Assembly (NCBI RefSeq): GCF_004342845.1
Contig: NZ_SLXB01000009.1
Coordinates: 54,684 to 118,683 of the forward strand
DNA: 64,000 bases
From: Prevotella heparinolytica
Lineage (GTDB): Bacteria > Bacteroidota > Bacteroidia > Bacteroidales > Bacteroidaceae
Direction of reading: 5' to 3'
The notes under the pieces were generated by a model that saw only the letters and a list, made by a program, of their open reading frames with translations, made no database searches and was not told the DNA's origin. The translations under genes were made by a program, and so were the position numbers. Shown one piece after another: positions 12,104 through 21,018 of the stretch (within the stretch, counting starts at the first letter, position 1; each line of letters begins with the position of its first letter).

Positions 12104-12466
12104 GCAAGCAATCCGGGTTCGAGATTAAGAAAAGAAGCAGACGAGATGCCGTCCGAAAGATGATGAGACCTGCCTGAAAACATTTACCGCCAATGGGAGA
12201 AAACTCTATCTTAGCGCTTGCGTTATATATCGCAAGCGCTAAGATATACATCGCAAGGCGCAAGATGTATAACGCAAGCGCTGCGATATAACTTCCTTCC
12301 TAATCTCATCCTGTTTCAGACAAGGCAGAGGCAGGTTTTATCCGCTGATGAAAAGTTTTTTTGTACGGATGAAACCCATATCCAGAACCTTATATCTAAT
12401 TCAGATTAAGCAACAAGTGGTCAGCGATTGTGTGAAATCACGGCACAGCATGCCTTCCGCATATCA
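12095..12466. other. Convergent intergenic region hydC/hydF
   Basis: This 372-bp spacer between facing stop codons contains heptad repeats at its left end and phased array B in the middle. I see no convincing T-tailed terminator and no plausible gene; a short frame at 12218-12409 is only a translation of the 21-bp repeat. Confidence 0.6.
12212..12295. repeat. Phased array B: four units of 21 bp, core CGCAAGCGCTAAG
   Basis: Units are 21 bp each. The first is in inverted orientation, so CTTAGCGCTTGCG and CGCAAGCGCTAAG form a perfect 13-bp inverted repeat around 8 bp. The next units carry CGCAAGCGCTAAGATATA, CGCAAGGCGCAAGATGTATA and CGCAAGCGCTGCGATATA. It lies between the convergent hydC and hydF genes. 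Confidence 0.75.
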
Positions 12467-13666
12467 CTAACCGCCAATCACAACTTCTTTTCCGTTAATC
12501 TTCATTCCGCTCAAATAGGCGATTGCCACTCCGTAGTTCGTCATCGGAACTTGTTGCGAACGGGCATTTGCAATGCGGCCGAGCACATACTTCCGGTTAA
12601 ACATGCAGGCACCGCAATGGATAATCAAATCATATCCGGAAAGGGAATCGGGAAAGTCATCGCCTGAGACAATATCAATCTGTAGATTCGGACCGACATG
12701 CCGACGCAACAGGCGGGGGAGTTTCACCCTTCCTATGTCTTCCGTAAGCGGAGCATGCGTACAGGCTTCCGCTATCAACACACGCGATTGTTCCGTCAAA
12801 CAATCAATGGCGGCCGCCCCTTCGACAAAACAGTCGATATCGCCTTTATATGCGGCAAAAAGTACGGAGAAAGAGGTCAGCCGGCTTTCCGCCGGCTTTT
12901 GCCGGCAGACTATGGGAAGCACCTGTGAGTCGGTAATAATCAGTTTCGGAGGATGTGCAAGCGTCCGCAAAGTGCCTGCAAGTTTGTCCGTGGTGCAACA
13001 TGTCACCATACATTTCTTGTCCAACAATTCACGGAGTGTCTGCACCTGCGGAAGGATAAGACGGCCTTTAGGAGCTTGTATATCCTGCGGCATCACCAGA
13101 AGAACCGTATCTCCCTCTCGAACCAAATCTCCCGTGATACTTTCTCCGCCAAAATCCTCCGGGATTTTCTTCAGGATAGCCTGATAGATTTCAGTTACAC
13201 CGATACCCTCTTTGGCACAGACAATCAAAGGACGTTGGCCGCAATTATTCTCGATTTGAGAGGCCAGTGCGCCGGCATCCGGACGAAGGTCGGACTTGTT
13301 CAGAATAAGCACTGTCGGAATGTGATGCGCCTGCAGGCACTCCACCCACTGCTTCTCCTCCGCTCCGCCGTCTTCGCAAAGCAGCAGGGCGATATCTGCT
13401 TTCTCCACCACTTTCAAGGTTCGCTTCACGCGCATATTTCCCAGTTCATTTTCATTGTCGTCGAAACCGGGAGTGTCAATGAACAGGCATGCGCCGAGAG
13501 GATGTACTTCCATGGCCTTTGCCACAGGGTCGGTCGTAGTACCCGGTACGGCCGACACAAGTGCAATGTCCTGTCCGGTCAAAGCATTGATAAGACTGGA
13601 TTTTCCACTGTTCCGCCTTCCGAAGAGAGCGATGTGCAGGCGGGTCGAACGAGGAACCTGATTCAT
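12467..13666 (-). CDS. hydF: [FeFe] hydrogenase H-cluster maturation GTPase HydF
   Basis: This 399-residue protein has an Era-like GTPase domain (P-loop GRRNSGKS at 16-23, a DTPG G3 box, LNKSD as G4), then a dimerisation domain, then a C-terminal cluster-binding domain with IHCGACMFNRKY that supplies cysteines for the [4Fe-4S] carrier site. HydF is the scaffold that receives the 2Fe precursor from HydE/HydG and inserts it into HydA. It is the last gene of the leftward operon; 16 bp separate it from hydG. Confidence 0.94.
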   Translation of the reverse strand: MNQVPRSTRLHIALFGRRNSGKSSLINALTGQDIALVSAVPGTTTDPVAKAMEVHPLGACLFIDTPGFDDNENELGNMRVKRTLKVVEKADIALLLCEDGGAEEKQWVECLQAHHIPTVLILNKSDLRPDAGALASQIENNCGQRPLIVCAKEGIGVTEIYQAILKKIPEDFGGESITGDLVREGDTVLLVMPQDIQAPKGRLILPQVQTLRELLDKKCMVTCCTTDKLAGTLRTLAHPPKLIITDSQVLPIVCRQKPAESRLTSFSVLFAAYKGDIDCFVEGAAAIDCLTEQSRVLIAEACTHAPLTEDIGRVKLPRLLRRHVGPNLQIDIVSGDDFPDSLSGYDLIIHCGACMFNRKYVLGRIANARSQQVPMTNYGVAIAYLSGMKINGKEVVIGG

Positions 13667-13682
13667 CTTTTATTCTTTGTTT

Positions 13683-15092
13683 CTAAAACCTGAAGTCTCT
13701 TTTCCCTTTTTCTATCTCTTGCAGATTATTTAAAGCTATCCCCTTTATTTTCGGATTAGGAATGCGGTTTATTTCTTCTTGAATCAAGCGTATTCCTTTC
13801 TCTCTTGTATCGGGCGAAGCATAATCTTCCAGATACTCTTTCAGCGTCATCAAAGCATTTGGTTGGCAGCAATTCGCTATCTGTCCGTTCTTCAGAAGCG
13901 ACATAAAGCGGTCGCCGGTACGCCCTTCACGATAGCAAGCGGTGCAGAAGCTGGGAATATGCCCCAGTTCGAGCAGCCAGTTCACCACTTCGTCCAACGT
14001 ACGCCTGTCGCTCACATCAAACTGCGAAGCACCTTGTTCTTCTTTTTCGGGTATGGCATATCCTCCTACGCTGGTGCGCGAACCTCCGCTGATTTGCGAA
14101 ATACCCAACTCAAGCACCCTGCGGCGCACAGCTTCCGTCTCGCGGGTAGAGATAATCATGCCGGTATAGGGCACCGCAATACGCGTAACCGCTACTATGC
14201 GGCAAAACACCTCATCCGAGATGGCATTCGGAAAATCTTCCGTCGAAATATCATCTGCCGGACAAATGCGCGGAACGCTGACGGTATGCGGCCCTACTCC
14301 GAAAGCGGCCTCCAGATGCTCGGCATGCATCAGCAGTCCCACGAAATCGTAACGATAGGTATTCAGTCCGAAAAGTACTCCCATACCCACATCATCTATG
14401 CCACCTTCCATGGCACGATCCATCGCTTCGGTATGATAGGCATAGTTGCTCTTAGGCCCCGTGGGATGCAGCGCCTCATAGTTTTCCTTGTGATAAGTCT
14501 CCTGAAAAAGGATATAAGTACCGATGCCCGCCTCTTTCAGACGGCGGTAATTCTCTACCGTGGTAGCGGCTATATTCACGTTGACCCTGCGGATGGCTCC
14601 GTTTTTATGACGGATGCCGTAAATCGTACGGATGGATTCAAGGATATAGTCGATAGGATTACGTAGCGGGTCTTCTCCCGCCTCCAATGCCAGACGCTTG
14701 TGTCCCATATCCTGTAAAGCAATCACCTCTTGCCGTATCTCTTCCTGCGACAGCTTCTTGCGCAAAATGGTTCGATTCTTGGCATGATAAGGACAATATA
14801 CGCAACCGTTCACACAATAATTGGACAGATACAGTGGGGCAAACATCACGATGCGATTGCCGTAGAACTTCTGCTTGATTTCCTTTGCCAGACGGAAAAC
14901 GCGCTCAGTCAAGTCGGGTTCGTCACACTCCAATAGCACGGCAGCCTCCCGATGCGAGAGTCCCCCGCACAAACCCGCCTTTTCAATCAAGCTTTCTATC
15001 AGCCGGCGATTGTTTCGATTGGCCTGCGCATATTCCAATGTATCCAATATCTCTTGATGATGGATAAACTCCTCCGCCCGTTTTGAGTTCAT
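13683..15092 (-). CDS. hydG: [FeFe] hydrogenase H-cluster radical SAM maturase HydG
   Basis: This tyrosine lyase makes CO, cyanide and the Fe(CO)(CN) synthon of the H-cluster. With ATG 15092 (469 residues) the radical-SAM cysteines are C93, C97 and C100 (CVNGCVYC). The C-terminal auxiliary-cluster motif is CTACYREGRTGDRFM followed by NCC. The start is uncertain. The frame stays open to 15176 but overlaps hydE; a GTG at 15104 and an ATG at 15122 are alternatives. I took 15092, which begins just after the hydE stop and keeps the conserved SKRAEEFI start. The purine-rich stretch 15112-15180 looks like spacer read through by both frames. Confidence 0.92.
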   Translation of the reverse strand: MNSKRAEEFIHHQEILDTLEYAQANRNNRRLIESLIEKAGLCGGLSHREAAVLLECDEPDLTERVFRLAKEIKQKFYGNRIVMFAPLYLSNYCVNGCVYCPYHAKNRTILRKKLSQEEIRQEVIALQDMGHKRLALEAGEDPLRNPIDYILESIRTIYGIRHKNGAIRRVNVNIAATTVENYRRLKEAGIGTYILFQETYHKENYEALHPTGPKSNYAYHTEAMDRAMEGGIDDVGMGVLFGLNTYRYDFVGLLMHAEHLEAAFGVGPHTVSVPRICPADDISTEDFPNAISDEVFCRIVAVTRIAVPYTGMIISTRETEAVRRRVLELGISQISGGSRTSVGGYAIPEKEEQGASQFDVSDRRTLDEVVNWLLELGHIPSFCTACYREGRTGDRFMSLLKNGQIANCCQPNALMTLKEYLEDYASPDTREKGIRLIQEEINRIPNPKIKGIALNNLQEIEKGKRDFRF

Positions 15093-15111
15093 ATTATACT
15101 TCACCGTACAT

Positions 15112-16176
15112 TCATCCCTCATTTCCCACTTTCCTTTTTCCATTTTCATAATCTCCCCTTTCTCCCGACACTTCATACCCTATCCTTTCCAACCGTTCTT
15201 TCAATTCCCGTAATCCCTCGGCCGCTTCCGCCCCCGCAAACGCCTTATTGTCGTAAAGCAAATAGTCTGCCCGCCGCTTCTGCGGAGAGAGATTGGGCAT
15301 CACCACATTCGCACCTGCCAGTATACCCCGTTCCCTCCCGTCCGGAGCAAGCGTTGCCAACGCAGTGGTAGCAGGTATTAATGCTGCCGGCAGCATCAGT
15401 CTGAAGATAGAAATAAGTTTCAGGCACAATCCGGCATTGCCCGGTGCAAAAGCAGCAAAAGGTGTGTCATGATGAGGAATAAAAGGACCAAGGCCTATCA
15501 TCTCCGGGCGAAACCGTTCGATGAAAAGAATATCTTCCACCAAATGGCGGATATTCTGATACGGACTTCCTACCATGATGCCCGTCCCCACCTGATAGCC
15601 AATCTCCTTCAGCCAATCCAGACACTGCAACCGATAAGCAAGCGACATGTCAGCAGGATGCAACTTACGATAGTGTTGTATATTGCAAGTTTCATGTCGA
15701 AGCAGATAGCGGTTAGCTCCTGCCCGGAAAAAACGTTCGTACGTTCCGTAAGACTTTTCGCCCAACGACAGTGTTATGGCACATTCCGGAAAACTCCGGC
15801 GGATGCAAGCAACAATATTCTCCATCCATTCATCTTTTATATCCGGCATCTCACCACCTTGCAATACAAAAGTGCGAAAGCCCAACCTATATCCTTCGCA
15901 GCAACACTCAAGAATCTCCTCTTGTGTCAACTCATAGCGGTTTATACCGCTGTTTGACTTTCGTATTCCGCAATAATAGCAATTATTGCGACATCTGTTT
16001 GTAATTTCTATCAGTCCACGAATGAAAATCTTATTACCGAAACGGGCAAACGTCTCTTCCCGTGCCTGTCTATGCAGATAATCCGTCACCTCGGCATCAC
16101 GGCAAAGCAATAGTTGTTTATATTCTTCAACGGTCAGCGTACGTCTGCTGCGCAATCTGTCAACCAAATTCTTCAT
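15112..16176 (-). CDS. hydE: [FeFe] hydrogenase H-cluster radical SAM maturase HydE
   Basis: This 354-residue radical SAM enzyme has the CX3CX2C motif at C62, C66, C69 (CRNNCYYCG) and GGEMPD further on. HydE processes the Fe(CO)2(CN)cysteine synthon from HydG on the way to the dithiolate-bridged 2Fe cluster. The last ~16 residues (ERGDYENGKRKVGNEG) are low-complexity and are probably a read-through tail into the hydG leader. It follows the group-B hydrogenase gene by 64 bp and overlaps the possible upstream starts of hydG. Confidence 0.93.
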   Translation of the reverse strand: MKNLVDRLRSRRTLTVEEYKQLLLCRDAEVTDYLHRQAREETFARFGNKIFIRGLIEITNRCRNNCYYCGIRKSNSGINRYELTQEEILECCCEGYRLGFRTFVLQGGEMPDIKDEWMENIVACIRRSFPECAITLSLGEKSYGTYERFFRAGANRYLLRHETCNIQHYRKLHPADMSLAYRLQCLDWLKEIGYQVGTGIMVGSPYQNIRHLVEDILFIERFRPEMIGLGPFIPHHDTPFAAFAPGNAGLCLKLISIFRLMLPAALIPATTALATLAPDGRERGILAGANVVMPNLSPQKRRADYLLYDNKAFAGAEAAEGLRELKERLERIGYEVSGERGDYENGKRKVGNEG

Positions 16177-16240
16177 TACGATTTCTTTGGAGAGAGGAAT
16201 ATCGGCTCTTGTTTCATCCGCTTCTAAAATATAAATATCA

Positions 16241-17701
16241 TCAATAAGTCTTCTCTTGTTTGACCAGTTCCTGCACCAACTGCCGTTTGCCGGCCACTAC
16301 CTCGTTGTGCGCACACGGTCCGGTAATACACCCTCCTTCGCATGCCATTACCTCGACAAACTGTCCCGGAACCTTGCCGGTCTTGGCATAAGCCCGCAGT
16401 GTTCCGATGTTTTTCTTATCCAGATTAGCCACCTGAATAGCATTGATATCGGCCGCTTCTTCTTTCAAATAAGATATTACAGCTCCCATCACGCCGCCTG
16501 CCTGTGCAAAACCATGCGCTTCGCGCACGGAAGCGAATGTCATCGGATAAGGTTTGGCTTCTTTAATACGAATGTCGAGACCGGCCAAGACAGAAGCCAT
16601 TTCCTCAAAGGTCAGGACAAAATCCACCGCTTCGTCCCATTGAGCCTCTTTGCGCTTGGCCAAACAAGGACCAATGAATACGACACTCGCATCAGGATGC
16701 TTCTTCTTCGCGATACGTGCGGCATAATACATCGGCGACCCGGTGCCCGATACATAAGGCTTCATTGCAGGAATATGCTTGTTCACCAGTTCGATGTACG
16801 ACGGGCAACAAGAAGTCGTCATAAACTTCTGCCCCTCCTCCAGTTTCTCAACCAGTTCGTGCGCCTCGTTGCTCACAGTATCCATTGCCCCTTGAGCCAC
16901 CTCGATAACATCGGCGAAACCTACTTCCTTCAGTGCACCGTACACTTGCTCGATGGTTGTATCGAACTGACCTAAGATAGAAGGTGCCACAATAGCCACC
17001 ATTTGTTCGCCCTTGCGGATGCGATGTAGCACATCGAATACTTGGGATATTTCAAAAATGGCGCCGAACGGACAGGCATTGAGACATTTTCCGCAATAGA
17101 TACATTTGCTCTCGTCAATGTGCTCTATCCCTTCTTCGTCTTTACTGATTGCCTTTACCGGACAAGCCTCTTCGCAAGGTACGGGAATATATACGATGGC
17201 GTGGTAGGGACAGCTTTTATGGCAAATGCCGCAACTGATACACACATCATGGTCGATGCGTGCCTGACTGTTTTCTTTCAGCGACACCGCATTCTTGGGA
17301 CAATTAGTCAAACAACTTCGTGCTATACATCCGCGACAAAGGTTCGTTATTTCGTAGTTTATCTGCACACAAGCCGAACAGGCTTCATCTATCACGCACA
17401 TGATGCGCTCTTTCGGCCTGCCGTTCTCCGCCCTGTTCAGCGCACGAGCCGCATATTCCGACAACGGAGTCAACTCATCCGTTTCATCCTCCATATCCAG
17501 CCCCAGCAACGGCAATGATTTGTATTTCCATACAGCCCGCTCTTTGTGTATGCAACAGCGTCCTGCATGTTTCGACTTTTTCGGGGTCAGCTCAATAGGT
17601 AGACGATCTATTTTCTCTACGAGTTCATTGTTTTTCCACAGACTTACCAGCTCTTTCAGCAATCTGTGACGCACGATCATAGTGTTGTTGGTAAATGCCA
17701 T
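16241..17701 (-). CDS. Monomeric [FeFe] hydrogenase, group B type
   Basis: This 486-residue protein has an N-terminal region with several cysteine clusters (C122-C134, C154-C164, C176-C180, C200-C210, i.e. multiple ferredoxin-type [4Fe-4S] sites). The H-domain motifs are TSCCP (296-300), IGPCLAK (343-349, replacing MPCxxK of group A) and MACEGGC (452-458). The G-for-M change in L2 and EGGC in L3 fit group B, whose physiological role is poorly known. There is no NADH subunit partner in the operon, so it may exchange electrons with ferredoxin alone. It leads the maturase operon, which suggests co-regulation with H-cluster assembly. Confidence 0.85.
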   Translation of the reverse strand: MAFTNNTMIVRHRLLKELVSLWKNNELVEKIDRLPIELTPKKSKHAGRCCIHKERAVWKYKSLPLLGLDMEDETDELTPLSEYAARALNRAENGRPKERIMCVIDEACSACVQINYEITNLCRGCIARSCLTNCPKNAVSLKENSQARIDHDVCISCGICHKSCPYHAIVYIPVPCEEACPVKAISKDEEGIEHIDESKCIYCGKCLNACPFGAIFEISQVFDVLHRIRKGEQMVAIVAPSILGQFDTTIEQVYGALKEVGFADVIEVAQGAMDTVSNEAHELVEKLEEGQKFMTTSCCPSYIELVNKHIPAMKPYVSGTGSPMYYAARIAKKKHPDASVVFIGPCLAKRKEAQWDEAVDFVLTFEEMASVLAGLDIRIKEAKPYPMTFASVREAHGFAQAGGVMGAVISYLKEEAADINAIQVANLDKKNIGTLRAYAKTGKVPGQFVEVMACEGGCITGPCAHNEVVAGKRQLVQELVKQEKTY

Positions 17702-17742
17702 AATAATTGTAAGGTTCAGAATCAGTTAGTTTGTGACGTTTG

Positions 17743-17750
17743 CAAAGATA
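17743..17750 (-). promoter_or_regulatory. -7 promoter box of the group-B hydrogenase/hydEGF operon
   Basis: Read leftward, TATCTTTG matches TAnnTTTG and lies 41 bp before the start codon. No clear TTG occurs at -33. Confidence 0.5.
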
Positions 17751-17960
17751 ATATTTTTAGCATAATTAGCATGGTTTTACAAATAAGTTTACGTAAATAA
17801 ATCCGAGCAAACTCATCACATGAATTCTATATGCCGTCCACCAAAACTATTCTCGGATATTCAGGATTCGCTCTGCTTTATGCTTTCTATTGAGCCATCA
17901 TCTCCATCCTTCCTATCTTCCAACGAATTTATTTACACACTTCAACTTGCGAGACTCTCT

Positions 17961-18110
17961 TCACTTTTACTTTCGAATCTTTGTCCGCAGCGTACGAATT
18001 TGTATTCGCACGGTGCGAACAGAGATTTATTCAGGCTGAAAACAAGTTTACTCTACACCACACACGATTTTATTCTATGGATACACGAAGTTTATTCCAT
18101 AGATGTAATA
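17961..18110 (+). repeat. Dispersed phased element C, copy 1 (21-bp period)
   Basis: This copy contains the TTCGCACGGTGCGAA dyad at 18005-18019. After it come GATTTATTCA, AAGTTTACT, CGATTTTATTCTATGGAT and AGTTTATTCCATA blocks at about 21-bp steps. It is about 75% like copies at 49771-49955 and 61285-61460, but has fewer TTCGCA units at its left end. Confidence 0.75.
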
Positions 18111-18203
18111 CATCCGTGTTATCAACTATTTCTGCTAATATTTTATCTTGCTTTTGTCACATGAAAATAACCGTCGCCAATTCAGTCTTTACAAAAAAAC
18201 ATA

Positions 18204-18211
18204 TAACTTTG
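18204..18211 (+). promoter_or_regulatory. -7 promoter box of the GNAT gene
   Basis: TAACTTTG fits the TAnnTTTG consensus 33 bp before the start codon. The -33 region is weak. Confidence 0.45.
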
Positions 18212-18244
18212 TATCAAATAATGTTTTAAAGCATTTTATCCCTT

Positions 18245-18742
18245 ATGTTCAGCATCAGAAAAGCAACGACTGCCGACTGTGAATTGATACACCGATTGGC
18301 ACAACAAGTTTTCCCTGTAACGTACAAAGACATCCTCACTCATGAACAAACAGAATACATGATGGAATGGATGTACTCGACAGAGAACCTGCGTAAACAA
18401 ATGGAAGAGGAAGGACACGTCTATCTCCTTGCCTGCGAGGGAGAAGAAACCGCAGGATATGCCTCCGTGGAACAGCAAGGTGAGGCACTGTTCCATCTGC
18501 AGAAAATCTACGTGCTGCCTCGTTATCAGGGTGCACATTGCGGTAGCTTTCTGTTTCGTGAGGCCATTCGGTATATCAAAGCTATCCATCCCTCTCCTTG
18601 TATGCTGGAGTTAAATGTGAATCGCAACAACAAAGCTGTGCACTTTTACGAGCACATGGGAATGCGTAAACTGCGCGAAGGAGATTTCCCGATAGGAAAC
18701 GGGTACTATATGAATGATTATATCATGGGAATGGAAATATAA
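18245..18742 (+). CDS. GNAT family N-acetyltransferase
   Basis: This 165-residue single GNAT domain has the acetyl-CoA-binding motif A (KIYVLPRYQGAHCGSFLFREA, about residues 83-103; the R/Q-x-x-G-x-G/A turn is QGAHCG) and motif B (ELNVNRNNKAVHFYEHMGM). It transfers an acetyl group to an unknown amine. The N-terminus FSIRKATTADCELIHRLAQQVF is typical. It is monocistronic with its own promoter, and shares a bidirectional terminator with the convergent peptide transporter. Confidence 0.9.
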   Translation: MFSIRKATTADCELIHRLAQQVFPVTYKDILTHEQTEYMMEWMYSTENLRKQMEEEGHVYLLACEGEETAGYASVEQQGEALFHLQKIYVLPRYQGAHCGSFLFREAIRYIKAIHPSPCMLELNVNRNNKAVHFYEHMGMRKLREGDFPIGNGYYMNDYIMGMEI

Positions 18743-18806
18743 AAAAAGACTGTGCATTCTCTTCGCAAGCATCCCTACTTGTTCAGACTGCACAGTCCTT
18801 ATATTT
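18741..18806. terminator. Bidirectional terminator between GNAT and peptide transporter genes
   Basis: A 9-bp perfect stem (18748-18756 with 18789-18797) is flanked by an A-run on the left and a T-rich run on the right. It can therefore stop transcription in both directions between the convergent genes. Confidence 0.65.
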
Positions 18807-18822
18807 TATTATAACCTCAAGC

Positions 18823-20385
18823 TTATTTTGTCACCCGTTCCAGCCACTTTACCATGGCCAGCATCACGCCCATGGACACAAGGCAAACCACAAAGAACAC
18901 GGTCCAGCATTGCCAAATAGGAATTTTGTTGTACATCAACGGGCCAACCCAAAGGAAGAGGTTTCCTATCGCCGTCGCACCAAGCCACAATCCCTGACAT
19001 AAGCCCTGAATATGTTTCGGGGCTACCTTTGAAACAAAAGAGAGGCCAAGCGGTGAAATAAAGAGTTCCGCAACTGTCAAAAAGAAATAGATAACAATCA
19101 GCACCCAAGGTCCTGCCTTCATTCCTGCCTTGGCGGAATCTGCCATAGCCTTGAAGTCGGTAGCCGAAGGATAACCTTGCATAGCCGAATATAGGGCAAG
19201 GAACAAGAAGGCAATACCTGCGATTCCCATACCGATAGCTATCTTCTTCGGAGTAGAAATCTCCTTGCCGCGACGAGTGAGAGCACCGAAGAAAAGCATG
19301 ATGAGCGGAGTAAGTGCAATGACAAAGAAAGGATTCACGGCCTGCCAGATTTCGGGCGCAACGCTGTCCGTAACAACAAAGTCACGCGCAAAGAGCGAGA
19401 GCGATTGTCCGTTCTGGTGGAATGAGAACCAGAAGAAAATCACGATACCCAACACGGCGAACAAAGCATACAAGCGTTGCTTGATTTCCTTAGCCATAGC
19501 CACTTTCTCTTCGGGTGTATAATCTACGGATTCCTGTTTTGTCTTTTTACCCGGCGTGGGGAATACTTTCCGGCATACTACGAAAACAAGCAGAGAAATC
19601 AGCATGGCACCCACAGAAGCAATAAATGAGTAGTGGATACCTGTATTGAATACATCGAGATACTGTGTACAGAATGAAGTCATATCCGGAGTAACGGTTC
19701 CGCCTACTTTTACAACCAATTCCGTAAGATTCTGCAAATGATCGGAAGCCATCTTTCCACCTTCCTTGATGTATTGATGACACAGTGCCGGCAAGTCGGC
19801 ATTATATGCCAAACTGTGGGCTTTCAGCCACCACTCTCTAAGCAGAGGAGCCACAAACGGGGCAATCAGACCACCAATATTAATGAATACATAGAATATC
19901 TGGAAACCTGAATCACGACGGCTTTTTGCCAACTTAACGGCTTCCGGCCCTTGTTTTTCAGCTTCCTTTTCAAAGTTGTCGTACATTTGCCCCACAATGG
20001 CTTGCAGATTTCCCTTAAAAAGTCCGTTGCCGAATGCTATAAGAAACAGAGCCATACAGGTCAGAGGAAGCAGCCAGCCGATATTTCCGGCAGTAGACAG
20101 GATGGGGATGGAAAGAATAATATAACCCAATGACATCACTATCAATCCGGACATGATTGTTCCTTTATAGTTTTGTGTCCTATCGGCAATGATACCGCCT
20201 ACCAAACTTAATACATAAATTCCGCAGTAGAAAACCGAATAAATAATGGAACTACTCTCGTCGCTCAAACCGAATTTAGAGCAAAGGAACAACACCAGTA
20301 CCGCATTCATGATGTAGTAGCCGAACCGTTCGCCCATGTTAGAGATAGCAGCCGCCAACAAACCTTTAGGGTGATTCTTGAACAT
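18823..20385 (-). CDS. POT/PTR2 family proton-dependent peptide transporter (MFS)
   Basis: This 520-residue inner-membrane protein has about 12-14 hydrophobic helices. The family signature in helix 1 is visible (ISNMGERFGYYIM, the ExxERFxYY-like motif), followed by SVFYCGIYVLSLVGGIIADR. A long periplasmic/central loop at about 190-240 and FSFHQNGQSLSLFARDF near 320 fit bacterial POT proteins, which import di- and tripeptides with protons. It is transcribed alone from a likely promoter at 20438-20445. Confidence 0.92.
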   Translation of the reverse strand: MFKNHPKGLLAAAISNMGERFGYYIMNAVLVLFLCSKFGLSDESSSIIYSVFYCGIYVLSLVGGIIADRTQNYKGTIMSGLIVMSLGYIILSIPILSTAGNIGWLLPLTCMALFLIAFGNGLFKGNLQAIVGQMYDNFEKEAEKQGPEAVKLAKSRRDSGFQIFYVFINIGGLIAPFVAPLLREWWLKAHSLAYNADLPALCHQYIKEGGKMASDHLQNLTELVVKVGGTVTPDMTSFCTQYLDVFNTGIHYSFIASVGAMLISLLVFVVCRKVFPTPGKKTKQESVDYTPEEKVAMAKEIKQRLYALFAVLGIVIFFWFSFHQNGQSLSLFARDFVVTDSVAPEIWQAVNPFFVIALTPLIMLFFGALTRRGKEISTPKKIAIGMGIAGIAFLFLALYSAMQGYPSATDFKAMADSAKAGMKAGPWVLIVIYFFLTVAELFISPLGLSFVSKVAPKHIQGLCQGLWLGATAIGNLFLWVGPLMYNKIPIWQCWTVFFVVCLVSMGVMLAMVKWLERVTK

Positions 20386-20437
20386 AAAAATTAGTTTTTA
20401 AAGTTAGTAATAGAATTCATATCTTGAATAATTCCTG

Positions 20438-20445
20438 CAAATATA
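20438..20445 (-). promoter_or_regulatory. -7 promoter box of the peptide transporter gene
   Basis: Read leftward the sequence is TATATTTG, a perfect TAnnTTTG, 52 bp before the start codon. No TTG is evident at -33. Confidence 0.5.
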
Positions 20446-20479
20446 TAATTTCTTCCGAATATTTTCTTAAAACAGGTTC

Positions 20480-20959
20480 TTATTCATTAAAAAGAAGACA
20501 AACTTCCGCCCGAATTTCCTTTATCAAATCTTTCGGATTCAATTTGAGCTGCAACCCGCGTTGTCCGGCACTGATATAGATGTAGGGAAAGCAAAGGCAT
20601 GTTTCGTGGATATAGGTAGGGAAAGGTTTCTTCATGCCGATGGGCGAACAACCGCCACGGATATATCCCGTCAGAGGAAGGAGTTCCTTCATGGGAATCA
20701 AGTCGCATTTCTTATTGCCGGACACCTTGGCCGCTAACTTCAAGTCCACTTCATGCTCACCGGGAATCACGCAGACAAAATATCCGTTCTTGTCTCCATG
20801 GAGAATCAATGTTTTAAATACACAGTTGATGTCTTCGCCCAAACCGGCAGCCACATGAACCGCACTCAAATCGTGCTCGTCCACTTCATAGGGAATGAGT
20901 TCATAAGCTATTTTTGCTTTATCGAGCAGCCTCGCTGCATTTGTCTTATTTATTTTCAT
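20480..20959 (-). CDS. ybaK: YbaK/EbsC-type aminoacyl-tRNA deacylase (Cys-tRNA(Pro) deacylase)
   Basis: This 159-residue protein matches the YbaK/ProX editing fold over its full length: KTNAARLLDKAKIAYELIPYE at the start, VFKTLILHGDKNGYFVCVIPG in the middle, and the RGGCSPIGMKK substrate loop. YbaK hydrolyses Cys-tRNA(Pro) formed by ProRS errors. It starts 59 bp after the uvrA stop on the same strand and may be cotranscribed with uvrA. Confidence 0.9.
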   Translation of the reverse strand: MKINKTNAARLLDKAKIAYELIPYEVDEHDLSAVHVAAGLGEDINCVFKTLILHGDKNGYFVCVIPGEHEVDLKLAAKVSGNKKCDLIPMKELLPLTGYIRGGCSPIGMKKPFPTYIHETCLCFPYIYISAGQRGLQLKLNPKDLIKEIRAEVCLLFNE

Positions 20960-21018
20960 CGTCAGACGATTTGTGGATGGAATAAGCGATTTTATATTAT
21001 TTCTCGTAAGATTCTCGG

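Larger units (their letters stand above)
17702..18244. other. Divergent intergenic region between hydrogenase operon and GNAT gene
   Basis: This 543-bp spacer has a promoter at each end (17743-17750 leftward, 18204-18211 rightward) and repeat element C1 in the middle. Short frames across C1 are translations of the 21-bp repeat and do not look like genes. Confidence 0.6.

Noticed and set aside
12218..12409. Short ORF with a 7-residue repeat (RYISQAL, RYTSQGA, RCITQAL)
   Set aside because: A 21-bp DNA repeat keeps any frame and yields a 7-residue repeat automatically. There is no ribosome site, signal or homologue I recognise.
17961..18110. Element C as a MITE or IS remnant
   Set aside because: I find no terminal inverted repeats, no target duplication and no transposase remnant; its structure is a periodic series of units.
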